Assembly (NCBI GenBank): GCA_030426385.1
Contig: JAUHYI010000026.1
Coordinates: forward strand, 1-52,586
Origin: Phycisphaerae bacterium
GTDB lineage: Bacteria > Planctomycetota > Phycisphaerae > Phycisphaerales > Phycisphaeraceae
Length of the DNA stretch: 52,586 nt
Direction: 5' to 3'
Shown: positions 26,282 through 34,929 of the stretch, one piece after another
How positions within the stretch are numbered: position 1 is the stretch's first letter
Layout: each line of letters begins with the position of its first letter
The notes under the pieces: generated by a model
What the model saw: the letters and a program-made list of their open reading frames with translations, nothing else
Database searches by the model: none
What the model was told of the DNA's origin: nothing
Position numbers and translations under genes: made by a program

Positions 26282-27874
26282 TTAGTGTGCAAGCGATGCA
26301 ACTGGTTCATCGATAGTTGGTTGACCCAGCAATACGTCTGACGGTTTATCTAGCGGCTTTAGTGTTGCTATGCGTAGAGAGCCGAGGGTGGCCTGGCCCT
26401 GTTCGACATAGAAGCGGATGTCCCCCTGCAACGCGACATCATTGGATGTAAACGAAAAACACCACGCATCATCGACATACACTTCGTAGACCTCAGCCCG
26501 CGCATAAATACAGATGCGATAGGTTTGGCCGTGGTGCAACGGGTGGCGAAGGGTGTCGAGCGGTGCAAAGTTAATTCCAAAAACAGACCATGCCCCACCA
26601 TAGTCGCCTGGAATTTCGGTGGTGGCCAAATGCAATTGCCCCTGCCGGTAATCCAGAATCAAGGCGATTCCTTTTCCATCATGTTCGCGGAATATGACTC
26701 CGGCACATGAGGTGGTGGCCGCGGCGGGCGTGTTGGTCGCTGTGATATCGCAGGACAGATGCAGGTCGCCGACCACTTCGGCAAGCAAGCAAGACGTGCC
26801 AGCAATTTTACTACCGCCGGTAATTTGGTTCTGGTTTACGCGCCATTCTCCAAGTCCGAGGGTGCTGAGTTTGTGTAGTGGCGCGTCGCGCTCGATCAAC
26901 ACTTCGGACTCGAGCACTTCGATGCCTGGCAAGCGCATCAATTTAAGCGTGCCATCATCCTGCGTGATCATTCGCTTGGGCGGTCCCCATGTCGGATAAG
27001 CACATTCGCTTCCGCCGGTATGGTGATACAGAATGCGCTCGTCGCCATACGCAATACTGCGAGCGGAATATGCGCCTTCGAATCGGCTGTTGCTGCAACC
27101 AATGAGCAACGGATCATCGGGTAATTCGTAAGGTCCCTCAAGAGTACGCGACATCATGTAGTACGTGCCACGTGTGCTATCGCGAGTGGGTGTATGCAGA
27201 CGAAGACCGGTCAATGAATTCGTGGAAAACACAAGGTAATACATGCCATTGAATTCAAATGCTTGCGGCACTTCCATGTTTGAAAACTGATCGCTGATTG
27301 CAATCGGAGGACGATACGCCCATGACATGAGGTCGCGCGATTGTAAGTGGGCGACCGCGGCGCGCGTCGCATTATGATCTGAGCCTGGCATTTTTGCGCA
27401 GAGAAATGCGTGATACTGTTGATCGTCCTCGTGCCATACCACGTGCATGTCACGCCAGTCTACGGTCTGAAAACAATCATCACGCGGGTCGTTAACATAT
27501 GGCGGCTTGGGATACAGCAGTGCATGATCCTGGCTTACTTCCCAGTGGGTCAGGTCATGCGAAACCATGGTGCCGACGACCTGCAAATACCCGTCGGTGG
27601 TGGCGGGATCGTATCCGCCGACATGCATGTAAAACACGCCGTCATGTTCAATGACCATGCCGGTGGCTGTACGTCCATGGTTCCATTCGCCGGGCTTGCC
27701 TTGGGTCGGGATCGCTGGGCAAGCCTCCCAGTGAAACAGATCACGACTGACCGCGTGCCCGATATGATCGTTGTGCACGTTGTTCGATTGCAGAAAATAA
27801 AGGTGATAGTACCCCTCCCACTCGAACATCCATGTGTCCCACAAGCGTCTTGGTTTTTTAGGTCGATATAGCAT
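26282..27874 (-). CDS. GH32-like five-bladed-propeller glycosidase, cytoplasmic
   Basis: 530 residues without a signal peptide. The N-terminal propeller (about 1-320) shows the GH32/GH43-type pattern: WDTWMFEWEGYYHLYFLQ, HIGHAVSRDLFHWE, GRTATGMVIEHDGVFYM. Three acidic positions fit the clan: an Asp near residue 13 (WDTW), Asp129 in VNDPRDDCF (the RDP-like motif) and Glu201 in NMEVPQAFEF (proton-donor position). The classical WMNDPNG motif is not conserved, so activity on fructans is doubtful. The C-terminal part (about 350-505) is a beta-sandwich (LHLSCDITAT, VIFREHDGKGIALILDY) as in GH32 proteins. It lies 46 bp after the secreted barrel-protein gene and probably shares its transcript. Confidence 0.75.
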   Translation of the reverse strand: MLYRPKKPRRLWDTWMFEWEGYYHLYFLQSNNVHNDHIGHAVSRDLFHWEACPAIPTQGKPGEWNHGRTATGMVIEHDGVFYMHVGGYDPATTDGYLQVVGTMVSHDLTHWEVSQDHALLYPKPPYVNDPRDDCFQTVDWRDMHVVWHEDDQQYHAFLCAKMPGSDHNATRAAVAHLQSRDLMSWAYRPPIAISDQFSNMEVPQAFEFNGMYYLVFSTNSLTGLRLHTPTRDSTRGTYYMMSRTLEGPYELPDDPLLIGCSNSRFEGAYSARSIAYGDERILYHHTGGSECAYPTWGPPKRMITQDDGTLKLMRLPGIEVLESEVLIERDAPLHKLSTLGLGEWRVNQNQITGGSKIAGTSCLLAEVVGDLHLSCDITATNTPAAATTSCAGVIFREHDGKGIALILDYRQGQLHLATTEIPGDYGGAWSVFGINFAPLDTLRHPLHHGQTYRICIYARAEVYEVYVDDAWCFSFTSNDVALQGDIRFYVEQGQATLGSLRIATLKPLDKPSDVLLGQPTIDEPVASLAH

Positions 27875-27920
27875 TCAAAATCTCTATAGGGGGCGGTATT
27901 GCGTGCGTAAAAATTCCAGC

Positions 27921-30008
27921 TTAGCGCAAACGCCATTGGAAATCAGAAGGCGTCACAGCAACATCCGACTGCTCTGCCAGAATTTTGATTCGCACCACAA
28001 TGTTTTCAATATCAAGCGATCGAACGACACTGATATCCGTTTCTGAATGGCAGTCAGCCATCACGACTTTCAGATCAGGTCCAGCCAGTACGTCGTAGCG
28101 ATATTGAAAAATGCCTGCCGGTGAGTTTTTCAGTTCCAGCATCACCTCGTCTGCTTGAGGTAGCGTGATGTTGTCGGTGATAAATTCGGTGGTGTAGAGT
28201 CGCTGTAACGGACCTGGGTTTACCATCAGTGACGCGTCACCATTGCGAACACCGACGCGTACCCAATAGTTCTCGCCCCATTTTTCGGTAGGCGTGAATG
28301 TGTAGCGATGCGTCGCGGTCTCGCCTGGATGGATGAGTATGTTGCGATCATAAAAAATCGGGAACGGCGGCTTACGTGAATAACCGAGATTGATCCATCG
28401 CCCTTGGCTGTCGCTATGGTTTGTCACTGTCGCGGCAAAACCATAGGTGGCTCCGATCTCTAAATTGTTGGGGAATGCGGCCATCAATTGCGTGCTGCGT
28501 TTGCCCTGGATCGCTTGGTCCGCAGGGAATTCCCACATGTTGCTCGACTTGATGACAGACACGCCATTGCTTTCCCATTGCGTTGCCTCGGCAGGCAGGG
28601 ACGCGAGCGATACGGTGTCATCAGCTTTATCAACAACACGTAGCTCAGTGTCGAATGCTTGCGTGCGATCGCTGGTCGGTTCGGTGGTTGCATGTTTTTT
28701 TGTGGCACGTTGATCATACGCTTGGTTGATCTGGCCGATGGCATCCCAAAATGCTGAGGGCTGACCCTTGAGATAGTATTGATTGCGGTTGACAGGATTC
28801 TTCGTGACTACTTTTTTCGCAGGTTGCAGCATCACTGATCCGTCATAAATCCAATAGCCATCGGTGTATTTCTGGATGAGCGCCAACTCCGCAGCATACT
28901 GCTCGGGCCAGTATGGCCCGGTGATCAGGCCGCAAAGAAATCGCACGTTGATATTCATCGCATCGAGTTCAGACTGGAAATCACGCGACCGGGCTACGTT
29001 AGAAAAGCCTCGGATTTCTGTGCGATCGTAACCGTAGAAATATTCCGCCGATGAAAACATCATGGCAGGCAGCCGGTCGGTCGCAGTTCCCTTGGCGAAC
29101 CCATCACTATTGGGATCAACCCCGAGTTGATAGAGCGCTGCCAAAGTATCGGGATAAATCTCGCGGATTTCTTCGTAGAGCGTGCGGTAGGTCTTGGCAT
29201 ATACGCCGACCATATATTCTTGTTGATACCAACCATCAAGATTGTTATTGCAAAGCCATTCGTAGCGGTCTTGTTTTTGTGGCAATGGGTCGGTACTGTC
29301 CACCTCTTGCATCGCACCCGCGAAGCAAGCGTCACAAAAACAGAACTGGGTTTTTTGACTGCCATAGCCAGGATAAAACTTGCGTGCCAAATAGGCTTCG
29401 GTTTCAAACAATACGCCGCCAACCGCTTGCTCATCTCGCAAAAGTTCTGCGACGAGTTTCATGCGTGGCAATTCAATCCCGCGCCAAAACGAAAGGTCCG
29501 AAGGACAAGCCAGGACCTCAGCGGTACTGCCATACATGTCCTTGGCTTTGCGATAGGTTTTTCCTTCGATCACTTCGACGTAAGGCTCTTTATAGGTTTG
29601 CAAAAGGATCATGATCGCCATGTCGTTTTCGCCAGCGGTACGAACGATACGACGGAGATGGTCGATGCGTTTTTGTTCGGTTTTTTCATAGTACGCGCCG
29701 TCTTCTTGTGTTTGGGACGCGTCAACATTGCGCAGTAATTCATAGCCTACGCCGACCATGTTGATCCCCTTGGATTTGAGCATTTTAAAATGCTGTTCGA
29801 TGTTGGGGACTTTGCGAGGGCTGATCGCCTCATCGCCCGGAGGAAATCCGTACGCCCAGACAAAGCGCACGCCATCAGTGCTCGATTGCTCCACCCATTG
29901 ATCCGTTTTGTTGGGCTCGCCTGCGGTGGCCCGGGCTGTTGCCGCAAACAGGGCGACACCGGCAAACAAAGTAAGCATCAGGAGCATTTGGTAATTCCGA
30001 TTTAACAT
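27921..30008 (-). CDS. secreted TIM-barrel-like putative glycoside hydrolase
   Basis: About 695 residues from the ATG of MLNRNYQ; a TTG four codons earlier is also in frame. The signal peptide ends near ATARA. Residues 40-420 look like a barrel: VRFVWAYGFPPGDEA, HFKMLKSKGINMVGVGY, AIMILLQTYKEPY, VGGVLFETEAYLARKF, DTLAALYQLG, VRFLCGLITGPYW, GYWIYDGS. The Glu in LFETEAY, at a strand end, is a candidate catalytic acid. FCFCDACF is a Cys cluster seen in some bacterial barrel hydrolases and may bind a metal. Residues 480-690 are beta-rich. No named GH family was recognised. It follows a pseudopilin gene by 55 bp and precedes the GH32-like gene. Confidence 0.65.
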   Translation of the reverse strand: MLNRNYQMLLMLTLFAGVALFAATARATAGEPNKTDQWVEQSSTDGVRFVWAYGFPPGDEAISPRKVPNIEQHFKMLKSKGINMVGVGYELLRNVDASQTQEDGAYYEKTEQKRIDHLRRIVRTAGENDMAIMILLQTYKEPYVEVIEGKTYRKAKDMYGSTAEVLACPSDLSFWRGIELPRMKLVAELLRDEQAVGGVLFETEAYLARKFYPGYGSQKTQFCFCDACFAGAMQEVDSTDPLPQKQDRYEWLCNNNLDGWYQQEYMVGVYAKTYRTLYEEIREIYPDTLAALYQLGVDPNSDGFAKGTATDRLPAMMFSSAEYFYGYDRTEIRGFSNVARSRDFQSELDAMNINVRFLCGLITGPYWPEQYAAELALIQKYTDGYWIYDGSVMLQPAKKVVTKNPVNRNQYYLKGQPSAFWDAIGQINQAYDQRATKKHATTEPTSDRTQAFDTELRVVDKADDTVSLASLPAEATQWESNGVSVIKSSNMWEFPADQAIQGKRSTQLMAAFPNNLEIGATYGFAATVTNHSDSQGRWINLGYSRKPPFPIFYDRNILIHPGETATHRYTFTPTEKWGENYWVRVGVRNGDASLMVNPGPLQRLYTTEFITDNITLPQADEVMLELKNSPAGIFQYRYDVLAGPDLKVVMADCHSETDISVVRSLDIENIVVRIKILAEQSDVAVTPSDFQWRLR

Positions 30009-30063
30009 GAACGAATCCAATACAAAAAAATTGAGCGTAATAAAAGTACGGCGCTAAAAGCGA

Positions 30064-30789
30064 TTACTTGCCGATCCAAAATAGAATGTTCGACACGACC
30101 GGGATATCAAGTTCCTTGCGGGTTTCGCCGTGTCCATCGCTCATGACGAAGTTGGTGTTTGCGTTGCCGTGGTGTCGCAATACCAGCGTGTCGAACACGC
30201 TGATTTTCGGCGAATGGGATGCGTATAATCCGCCGCGGTCACTGCTCTCCGCATCGCCGAACAAAAATGTTTTGGAGGGCGCGACCATTTCTATTCGACG
30301 GTGCGCGGTATCCAGCGGGTAGTGGCCGATCTGCGAGTTGTAGCCGATACTAATTTTTAGGACGGTGGTCCCAACAGTGGCATATTCGCCTTCGAAGGTT
30401 GGGCAATCAGCGACGACAGCACTGACGTATGGCTCGAGATATTGCCACCAATAGCCGCGCGACACTGGTATGGCAAAGGGCCACGAACCGTTGCCTGCGC
30501 CTGCGACATAATCGTTAATGCTGGCCGCGTTGCGAGGTGGATACCATTCGTTCTGATCCTCAGCAAACATGTTCATGCCCGCGCCAAGTTGGCGAATATT
30601 GCTCAGGCACAGCACGGCCCGCCCGGATTCGCGTGCGGATTGCAGAGCGGGCAACAGAATCGCTATCAACAGCGCGATGATACTAATGACGACCAATAGC
30701 TCGATCAATGTAAACCCTGCGTGCGCAGCACGACGACGGCTCATTGGCGAGACGCAAAACCCGCGGAACTCCTGTAATTGATGGTTCAT
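30064..30789 (-). CDS. type II secretion/pseudopilin-like protein with prepilin cleavage motif
   Basis: 241 residues. AGGAG 7 bases before the ATG supports this start over the internal [10 protein letters not shown]. The leader ends [13 protein letters not shown] with Glu at mature position 5, then [34 protein letters not shown] is the typical continuation. [19 protein letters not shown] is the H-xn-DG signature; Asp-Gly is intact here, unlike in the other two copies. Probably inner membrane, facing the periplasm. It sits between the GntR-type regulator (51 bp upstream) and the secreted barrel-protein gene, which suggests co-regulation with glycan degradation. Confidence 0.9.
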   Translation of the reverse strand: MNHQLQEFRGFCVSPMSRRRAAHAGFTLIELLVVISIIALLIAILLPALQSARESGRAVLCLSNIRQLGAGMNMFAEDQNEWYPPRNAASINDYVAGAGNGSWPFAIPVSRGYWWQYLEPYVSAVVADCPTFEGEYATVGTTVLKISIGYNSQIGHYPLDTAHRRIEMVAPSKTFLFGDAESSDRGGLYASHSPKISVFDTLVLRHHGNANTNFVMSDGHGETRKELDIPVVSNILFWIGK

Positions 30790-30840
30790 TTTCGACTCCT
30801 ACGAATTGGCTGACGTGGACAATTTCAGGATTAAGAAAAG

Positions 30841-31956
30841 TTATTTAATAGCATCACTGTCGACGTTTGCAGGGCCAGTGGTAGGCGGCAAGATTGGTTC
30901 TCGCAGTTGAGTACACGTGTCGATTGGCTCGCCATTCAATTGTGCAATCAGCGTCTGAGCAGTCTTGCGCATCAATATCTCAGCGGACATCGGGGCGAAA
31001 TGAGTCATCTGTCGTTGCCGTTCGGTGAGTACACGGGGATTGCCGAACGTCATGATCGGATTTGTTTCGTTGGTTAGTCCGAACTCTTGATAGGCCTTGA
31101 GCACACCGCCGAGCATGCGGTCCACGGTGAACAATGAGAATCGCCCATCGCTTTCGTTCAGAAAATATTTGATGCCGCGATAGCCATCGTCGTTGCAGGT
31201 GTGCAGCAAAGGAACGCCGCCCACGCGTTTGCGGATCGCATCAACATAGCCGGCATAGATTTCTTTGGTGTAATGCAGGCGGAACGGTTCGACGAGCAAA
31301 ACGATCGGCTGATCCGCGAGTCGGCCGAGATATTCGACAATCTCCTGGGCGATGCTGTAACAGTCATAACGAACTTGAACCGTTTCCTGTGGCAACGGGC
31401 AGTTGCCCATGACCACATAGGGAATGCCCAACCGTTCAGCGAGACGAACATGGCCTTCCTGAACGGGACCATCAAAAATGACACCGTCAACGCGGTCAGG
31501 CCGAAACCATGTGGGTATCACGCCCGCCATCAGATCAACGGAATTGAGGTTGGCGATCGAGAGCATGATGTCATGGTCAGACATGACTTGCTGGGCAGCG
31601 TGTAGCTTGGGGGCATAGTTACTCTCATCAAGCAAGCGATCGATCATGACGTAGGCCACGTTTTGAGGCGGGGCTGCTTTGTCGATTTTGGGTGGCATTT
31701 TTTGGGTTGGGGCTTCGGGGATGGATTGCACGAATGAGCCAGCCCCCTGCCGTCGTATGACAAGGCCTTCATTTTTCAGCGCTTCCATGGCCTGGCGTGC
31801 GGTGACTCGGGAAACGGAGAATTGATCAGCCAATGCCACTTCGCCCGGCAGTCGATCGCCTTTGACGTACACGCCATCGCGAATGCGTGCCTTGAGCGCG
31901 TCTTGTAGTTTGACATATTTGTATGGCTGCTGCTTTAAATCGCTAAGATTTTCCAT
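30841..31956 (-). CDS. GntR-family regulator with LacI-type (AraR-like) sensor domain
   Basis: 371 residues. The N-terminal winged helix is clear: KYVKLQDALKARI, VYVKGDRLPGEVALADQF, VSRVTARQAMEALKNEGLVI, RRQGAGSFV. From about residue 90 it changes to a periplasmic-binding-protein-like domain (VDGVIFDGPVQEGHV, LGIPYVVMG, FSLFTVDRMLGGVLKAYQEFGL), as in the arabinose repressor AraR. Such hybrids are sugar-responsive repressors. It is head of the run containing the pseudopilin, secreted barrel, GH32-like and FG-GAP genes. The promoter lies so close that the transcript may be leaderless. The ligand is probably a sugar released by those enzymes. Confidence 0.93.
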   Translation of the reverse strand: MENLSDLKQQPYKYVKLQDALKARIRDGVYVKGDRLPGEVALADQFSVSRVTARQAMEALKNEGLVIRRQGAGSFVQSIPEAPTQKMPPKIDKAAPPQNVAYVMIDRLLDESNYAPKLHAAQQVMSDHDIMLSIANLNSVDLMAGVIPTWFRPDRVDGVIFDGPVQEGHVRLAERLGIPYVVMGNCPLPQETVQVRYDCYSIAQEIVEYLGRLADQPIVLLVEPFRLHYTKEIYAGYVDAIRKRVGGVPLLHTCNDDGYRGIKYFLNESDGRFSLFTVDRMLGGVLKAYQEFGLTNETNPIMTFGNPRVLTERQRQMTHFAPMSAEILMRKTAQTLIAQLNGEPIDTCTQLREPILPPTTGPANVDSDAIK

Positions 31957-31962
31957 ACATCA

Positions 31963-31991
31963 ACAATACAACCATACCTTTATATTGTCAA
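31963..31991 (-). promoter_or_regulatory. near-consensus promoter of the GntR-type regulator, possibly leaderless
   Basis: On the minus strand: TTGACA (31986-31991), a 17 bp spacer, TATTGT (31963-31968), then only 6 bp to the ATG. Transcription would begin at or next to the start codon. The spacer contains AAGGTATGGTTG, whose complement shares ACCATAC with TTGACCATACAAAT at 32312 in front of the sulfatase, a possible shared operator. Confidence 0.6.
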
Positions 31992-32025
31992 CCCCAGACA
32001 AAACAATACGTGAAATAAAGGTTTC

Positions 32026-32230
32026 CACCCACCCCCCACCAGCAAAGACTTTCAGCCCCACCACCACCACACCCCCCGCCACCCCACCTCAACTCAACCA
32101 CTAGGAATCCGTACAAAAAACGCCCAAAACACGTGCAAAAACCATTTGAATCAATCAAATACAAACACTGCCTCCACAAGCCCACACCCACCAAATGAGC
32201 CCGCCCCCCCACCCACACAACCCACCAGAA
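32026..32230. other. C/A-rich, G-poor spacer with C-run clusters
   Basis: About 200 bp with very few G on the plus strand. Clusters of C runs lie at 32028-32085 (C3, C6, C4, C6, C4) and 32182-32230 (C3, C3, C3, C7, C3), giving G-quadruplex potential on the minus strand. Open minus-strand frames across it are Gly/Val/Trp low-complexity artefacts. The remaining spacer to 32461 shows only the TTGACCATACAAAT sequence at 32312. Confidence 0.65.
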
Positions 32231-32461
32231 CCCGTCCAGCCACGACTACGACTTGACTGCAGCTATGACCAGTTGTATTGTTGTAGTGTGTTTTAGCCAG
32301 AAAAAGACAAGTTGACCATACAAATAAGTCGGGCCGCAAAATACGCCCAACGGCCAGAAATCAGCGATGTGAAATTCGCGGCGCCAATGGGCCTTAAACC
32401 GTGACCCTAGCCCGAAATTACGATCGAATCATTTTGGCAGAATTGCCGTAAGGACGTTGTA

Positions 32462-33952
32462 TTGAAATCGCAGCCGCACATTATTCTTTTGATGGCCGAC
32501 CAGTTACGAATCGACTGCCTTGGCGCGTACGGCTCATTGCCAGTTGCCACGCCAAACCTCGATGAATTAGCCAAACAATCAGTGGTCATGGAATACGCAT
32601 ACTGCGCCACCCCACTGTGCGGACCAACCCGCACGTCTATGTACACCGGGAAACACGCACACCAACATGGTGCGATTGTGAATCAGCCATCCGCACACAA
32701 CCGTGCGGGTGCCGATCACAAAACGCTGTACGAATCGCTCGATGCAGGCGGGTACGGCATTACCCACGTCGGCGTGCAACACTGTCGCACCCGGCCGAGC
32801 CTGGAAGAGCGCGTGCCCAATGCGTTGATTGAGGACGAGCGCGCGTGGCAAGCTGCCTGTCCGGTCGAGTCGGATAGAAGTCACACGTTGCCCTACGTCC
32901 CGTACAAAGTTGGGCATGATGCTGAGGGCCGAGCGGTCATCGGCGAATACGCCCCACCGCGTCGCATCCTGAATCCGCATCCCTTGGACAAGTTTCGCGA
33001 TGTATGGTGGGCTGACAGGATCGAGGGCTATATCCAAGACATGGACTTCGATAGTCCGCAATATATTGAAGCCTCGTTTTGGGCGCCACATGTACCGCTC
33101 GACCTACCCGAGCCGTACTACAGCATGTACCCACCGGACGCGATCGAACTAACCGAGACCGTGGGCAGGTGGTACCCCGGCCAACCCGACGTTTTGCTCG
33201 ACAGGATCTGCGGGCAGATCGGGCGGTCTGCCCTACGCGATGAGTATCGCCAGGTGTGGAGCGCGTACTACGGCCTGGTCACCATGGTGGACGAGTGTAT
33301 CGGGCGAGTGATCCGTGCCTTGAAAGCCAAGGGCATCTGGGAAAGTTCAGTCGTCCTCTTTACAACCGATCACGGCGAGATGCTCGGCGAACATCACCTG
33401 TTCGGCAAAAGTTGTTTCTATGAATCCGCATGCCGCATCCCGGTATTCATCAAGTCGCCTGATAGCCAACCCTCTCGGCGTAGCGACCTCGTTTCTGCCA
33501 TCGACTATTGCGCGACCGTGTGTGACTATGCCGGTGTCATCCCCCCCAACGGCCAGCGAGGACTTTCGCTCAAGCCACTCGTTGAAGACCACCAAAGCAC
33601 GCAGCGCGACGCGATCTTCATGGAATACAACGGCGACCTGTGCGGGCCCGATGCCGTTAGCCGATCCATCGTTGCATGGGTCGATGGCGAACGTTGGAAA
33701 TATGTTTACAACCAGGATCATATCGACGAGCTTTACAATCTGTCCGAGGATCCAAACGAAACGCGATCGCTTACGAACAGCGAATCGATACCGGAGCTGT
33801 GCATTTACCGCGAATCCATGAAAGACATTCCTCCAGTCACCGCTGATGAGTGCGCGGCGTGTCGTCCTCTGCGTGACCAGCTTCGCCAACAACTGTTCGA
33901 CTGGATGCGCGAAACGGGTGACGCAGGATCACTGCCGCTAACTTCTGCGTGA
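32462..33952 (+). CDS. type I (formylglycine-dependent) sulfatase, no signal peptide
   Basis: 496 residues from a TTG start, supported by AAGGA 7 bases upstream and by the family N terminus beginning at once (PHIILLMADQLRIDCLGAYG). The metal-site Asp13/Gln14 are visible. CGPTRTSMYTG at residues 53-63 is the sulfatase signature (CxPxRxxxxTG), with Cys53 as the residue converted to formylglycine. FTTDHGEMLGEH supplies Asp303 and His304. The C-terminal part (YNLSEDPNETRSL) is the usual subdomain. It removes sulfate esters from sugars. The lack of a signal peptide implies cytoplasmic action on imported oligosaccharides, which is unusual since many sulfatases are exported. No sulfatase-maturing enzyme was found in the window. 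Confidence 0.93.
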   Translation: MKSQPHIILLMADQLRIDCLGAYGSLPVATPNLDELAKQSVVMEYAYCATPLCGPTRTSMYTGKHAHQHGAIVNQPSAHNRAGADHKTLYESLDAGGYGITHVGVQHCRTRPSLEERVPNALIEDERAWQAACPVESDRSHTLPYVPYKVGHDAEGRAVIGEYAPPRRILNPHPLDKFRDVWWADRIEGYIQDMDFDSPQYIEASFWAPHVPLDLPEPYYSMYPPDAIELTETVGRWYPGQPDVLLDRICGQIGRSALRDEYRQVWSAYYGLVTMVDECIGRVIRALKAKGIWESSVVLFTTDHGEMLGEHHLFGKSCFYESACRIPVFIKSPDSQPSRRSDLVSAIDYCATVCDYAGVIPPNGQRGLSLKPLVEDHQSTQRDAIFMEYNGDLCGPDAVSRSIVAWVDGERWKYVYNQDHIDELYNLSEDPNETRSLTNSESIPELCIYRESMKDIPPVTADECAACRPLRDQLRQQLFDWMRETGDAGSLPLTSA

Positions 33953-34051
33953 TCTCAAGAAAACCGCCTATTGCTTGAAACCTATGGCTTGAAAGTAATC
34001 GCCATGGGGAGATGTATCTATGAAAACACCCCGGTGCGTGGCGCGAGCAAA

Positions 34052-34900
34052 TCACGGAGTGATACACGAGGCGATGGAGGTATCCTGATCCGCGTGATCC
34101 TCGGGTTCGTCTATCTTCGGCGCAGTGAGCAGTAGTTGTCGCCGCTTTTCGAGTGCGTCCATGGCGAAGACCGCATCGGCTCCATCGAGCACCCAATTCA
34201 TCCCGCGTGCGATCAAGTGCTGCACACGCTCGACCTTGTGCAGGCGCGGATGCAGGTGCAAGCCGACGCCGATGTTGGCAACACGGCAACGCACGACGAT
34301 GTCCTCGATCACCTTCCAGCACTTGGGATTGTCCCACTCCTCGGGTAGCTCCATCGAGCAACTGAGGTCGTGGAATCCGATGAAGACGCCGTCCACGCCG
34401 GGCTGACTGATGATGGCGTCGAGATTCTCATAGGCGGGCATGCTCTCGATGCCGATGATCGCATAGCTGTGGCGGTTGAATCGCTTGAAAAACGCCCGAG
34501 TTTTGTCAGTCGGCTCGCGTGTGCCGGTGGCGAACTCTTGCAACATCTGACCTTTGATCGGACGAAAGTGTACCGTCGTGCCGATCGCGCGGGCCTGCTC
34601 CGCTGTTTCGACATAGGGCGCGACGATTCCCTGCGCTCCGGCGTCGAGTGCCATCGCCGCAGCGTCGACACATGGTGACGGGATGCGCACCGCTGGCGAG
34701 ATACCCCACGCCGCGTACATCTGGCACATCAGTGCCACCTGCGCCCGATCCAATGCCATGTGCTCTGTGCAAATGAATGCAAAGTCAAGGGGCGCCATCG
34801 CCATGATCTGCATCGCGGTCGTGTTGCTCAATCCGCACACGTGTGTGCCGTAAACTTGTTCACCCGAATGGAGCTTCGCTCGAATCAATTCACCTTGCAT
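34052..34900 (-). CDS. HpcH/HpaI-family 2-keto-3-deoxy sugar-acid aldolase
   Basis: About 282 residues from the ATG of MQGELIRAKLHSGE. A TTG at 34933 would overlap the amidohydrolase stop and is less likely. The opening GELIRAKLHSGEQVYGT is typical of the class II pyruvate-aldolase family. FICTEHMALDR has the Glu/His/Asp segment, AVRIPSP the Arg, AQGIVAPYVETAEQA the Gly/Pro region, IIGIESMPAYENL the metal-ligand Glu, and GVFIGFHDLSCSM the metal-ligand Asp. Known members cleave 2-keto-3-deoxy acids such as 2-keto-3-deoxy-L-rhamnonate to pyruvate plus an aldehyde. Last of the operon sialidase-like, amidohydrolase, aldolase. Confidence 0.88.
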   Translation of the reverse strand: MQGELIRAKLHSGEQVYGTHVCGLSNTTAMQIMAMAPLDFAFICTEHMALDRAQVALMCQMYAAWGISPAVRIPSPCVDAAAMALDAGAQGIVAPYVETAEQARAIGTTVHFRPIKGQMLQEFATGTREPTDKTRAFFKRFNRHSYAIIGIESMPAYENLDAIISQPGVDGVFIGFHDLSCSMELPEEWDNPKCWKVIEDIVVRCRVANIGVGLHLHPRLHKVERVQHLIARGMNWVLDGADAVFAMDALEKRRQLLLTAPKIDEPEDHADQDTSIASCITP

Positions 34901-34929
34901 AACGATATTCCATCTAGAAGTAACGACGA

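Noticed and set aside
31988..32339. Two minus-strand frames with Gly/Trp/Val-rich products
   Set aside because: They translate the C-run spacer; no motif, no ribosome site.
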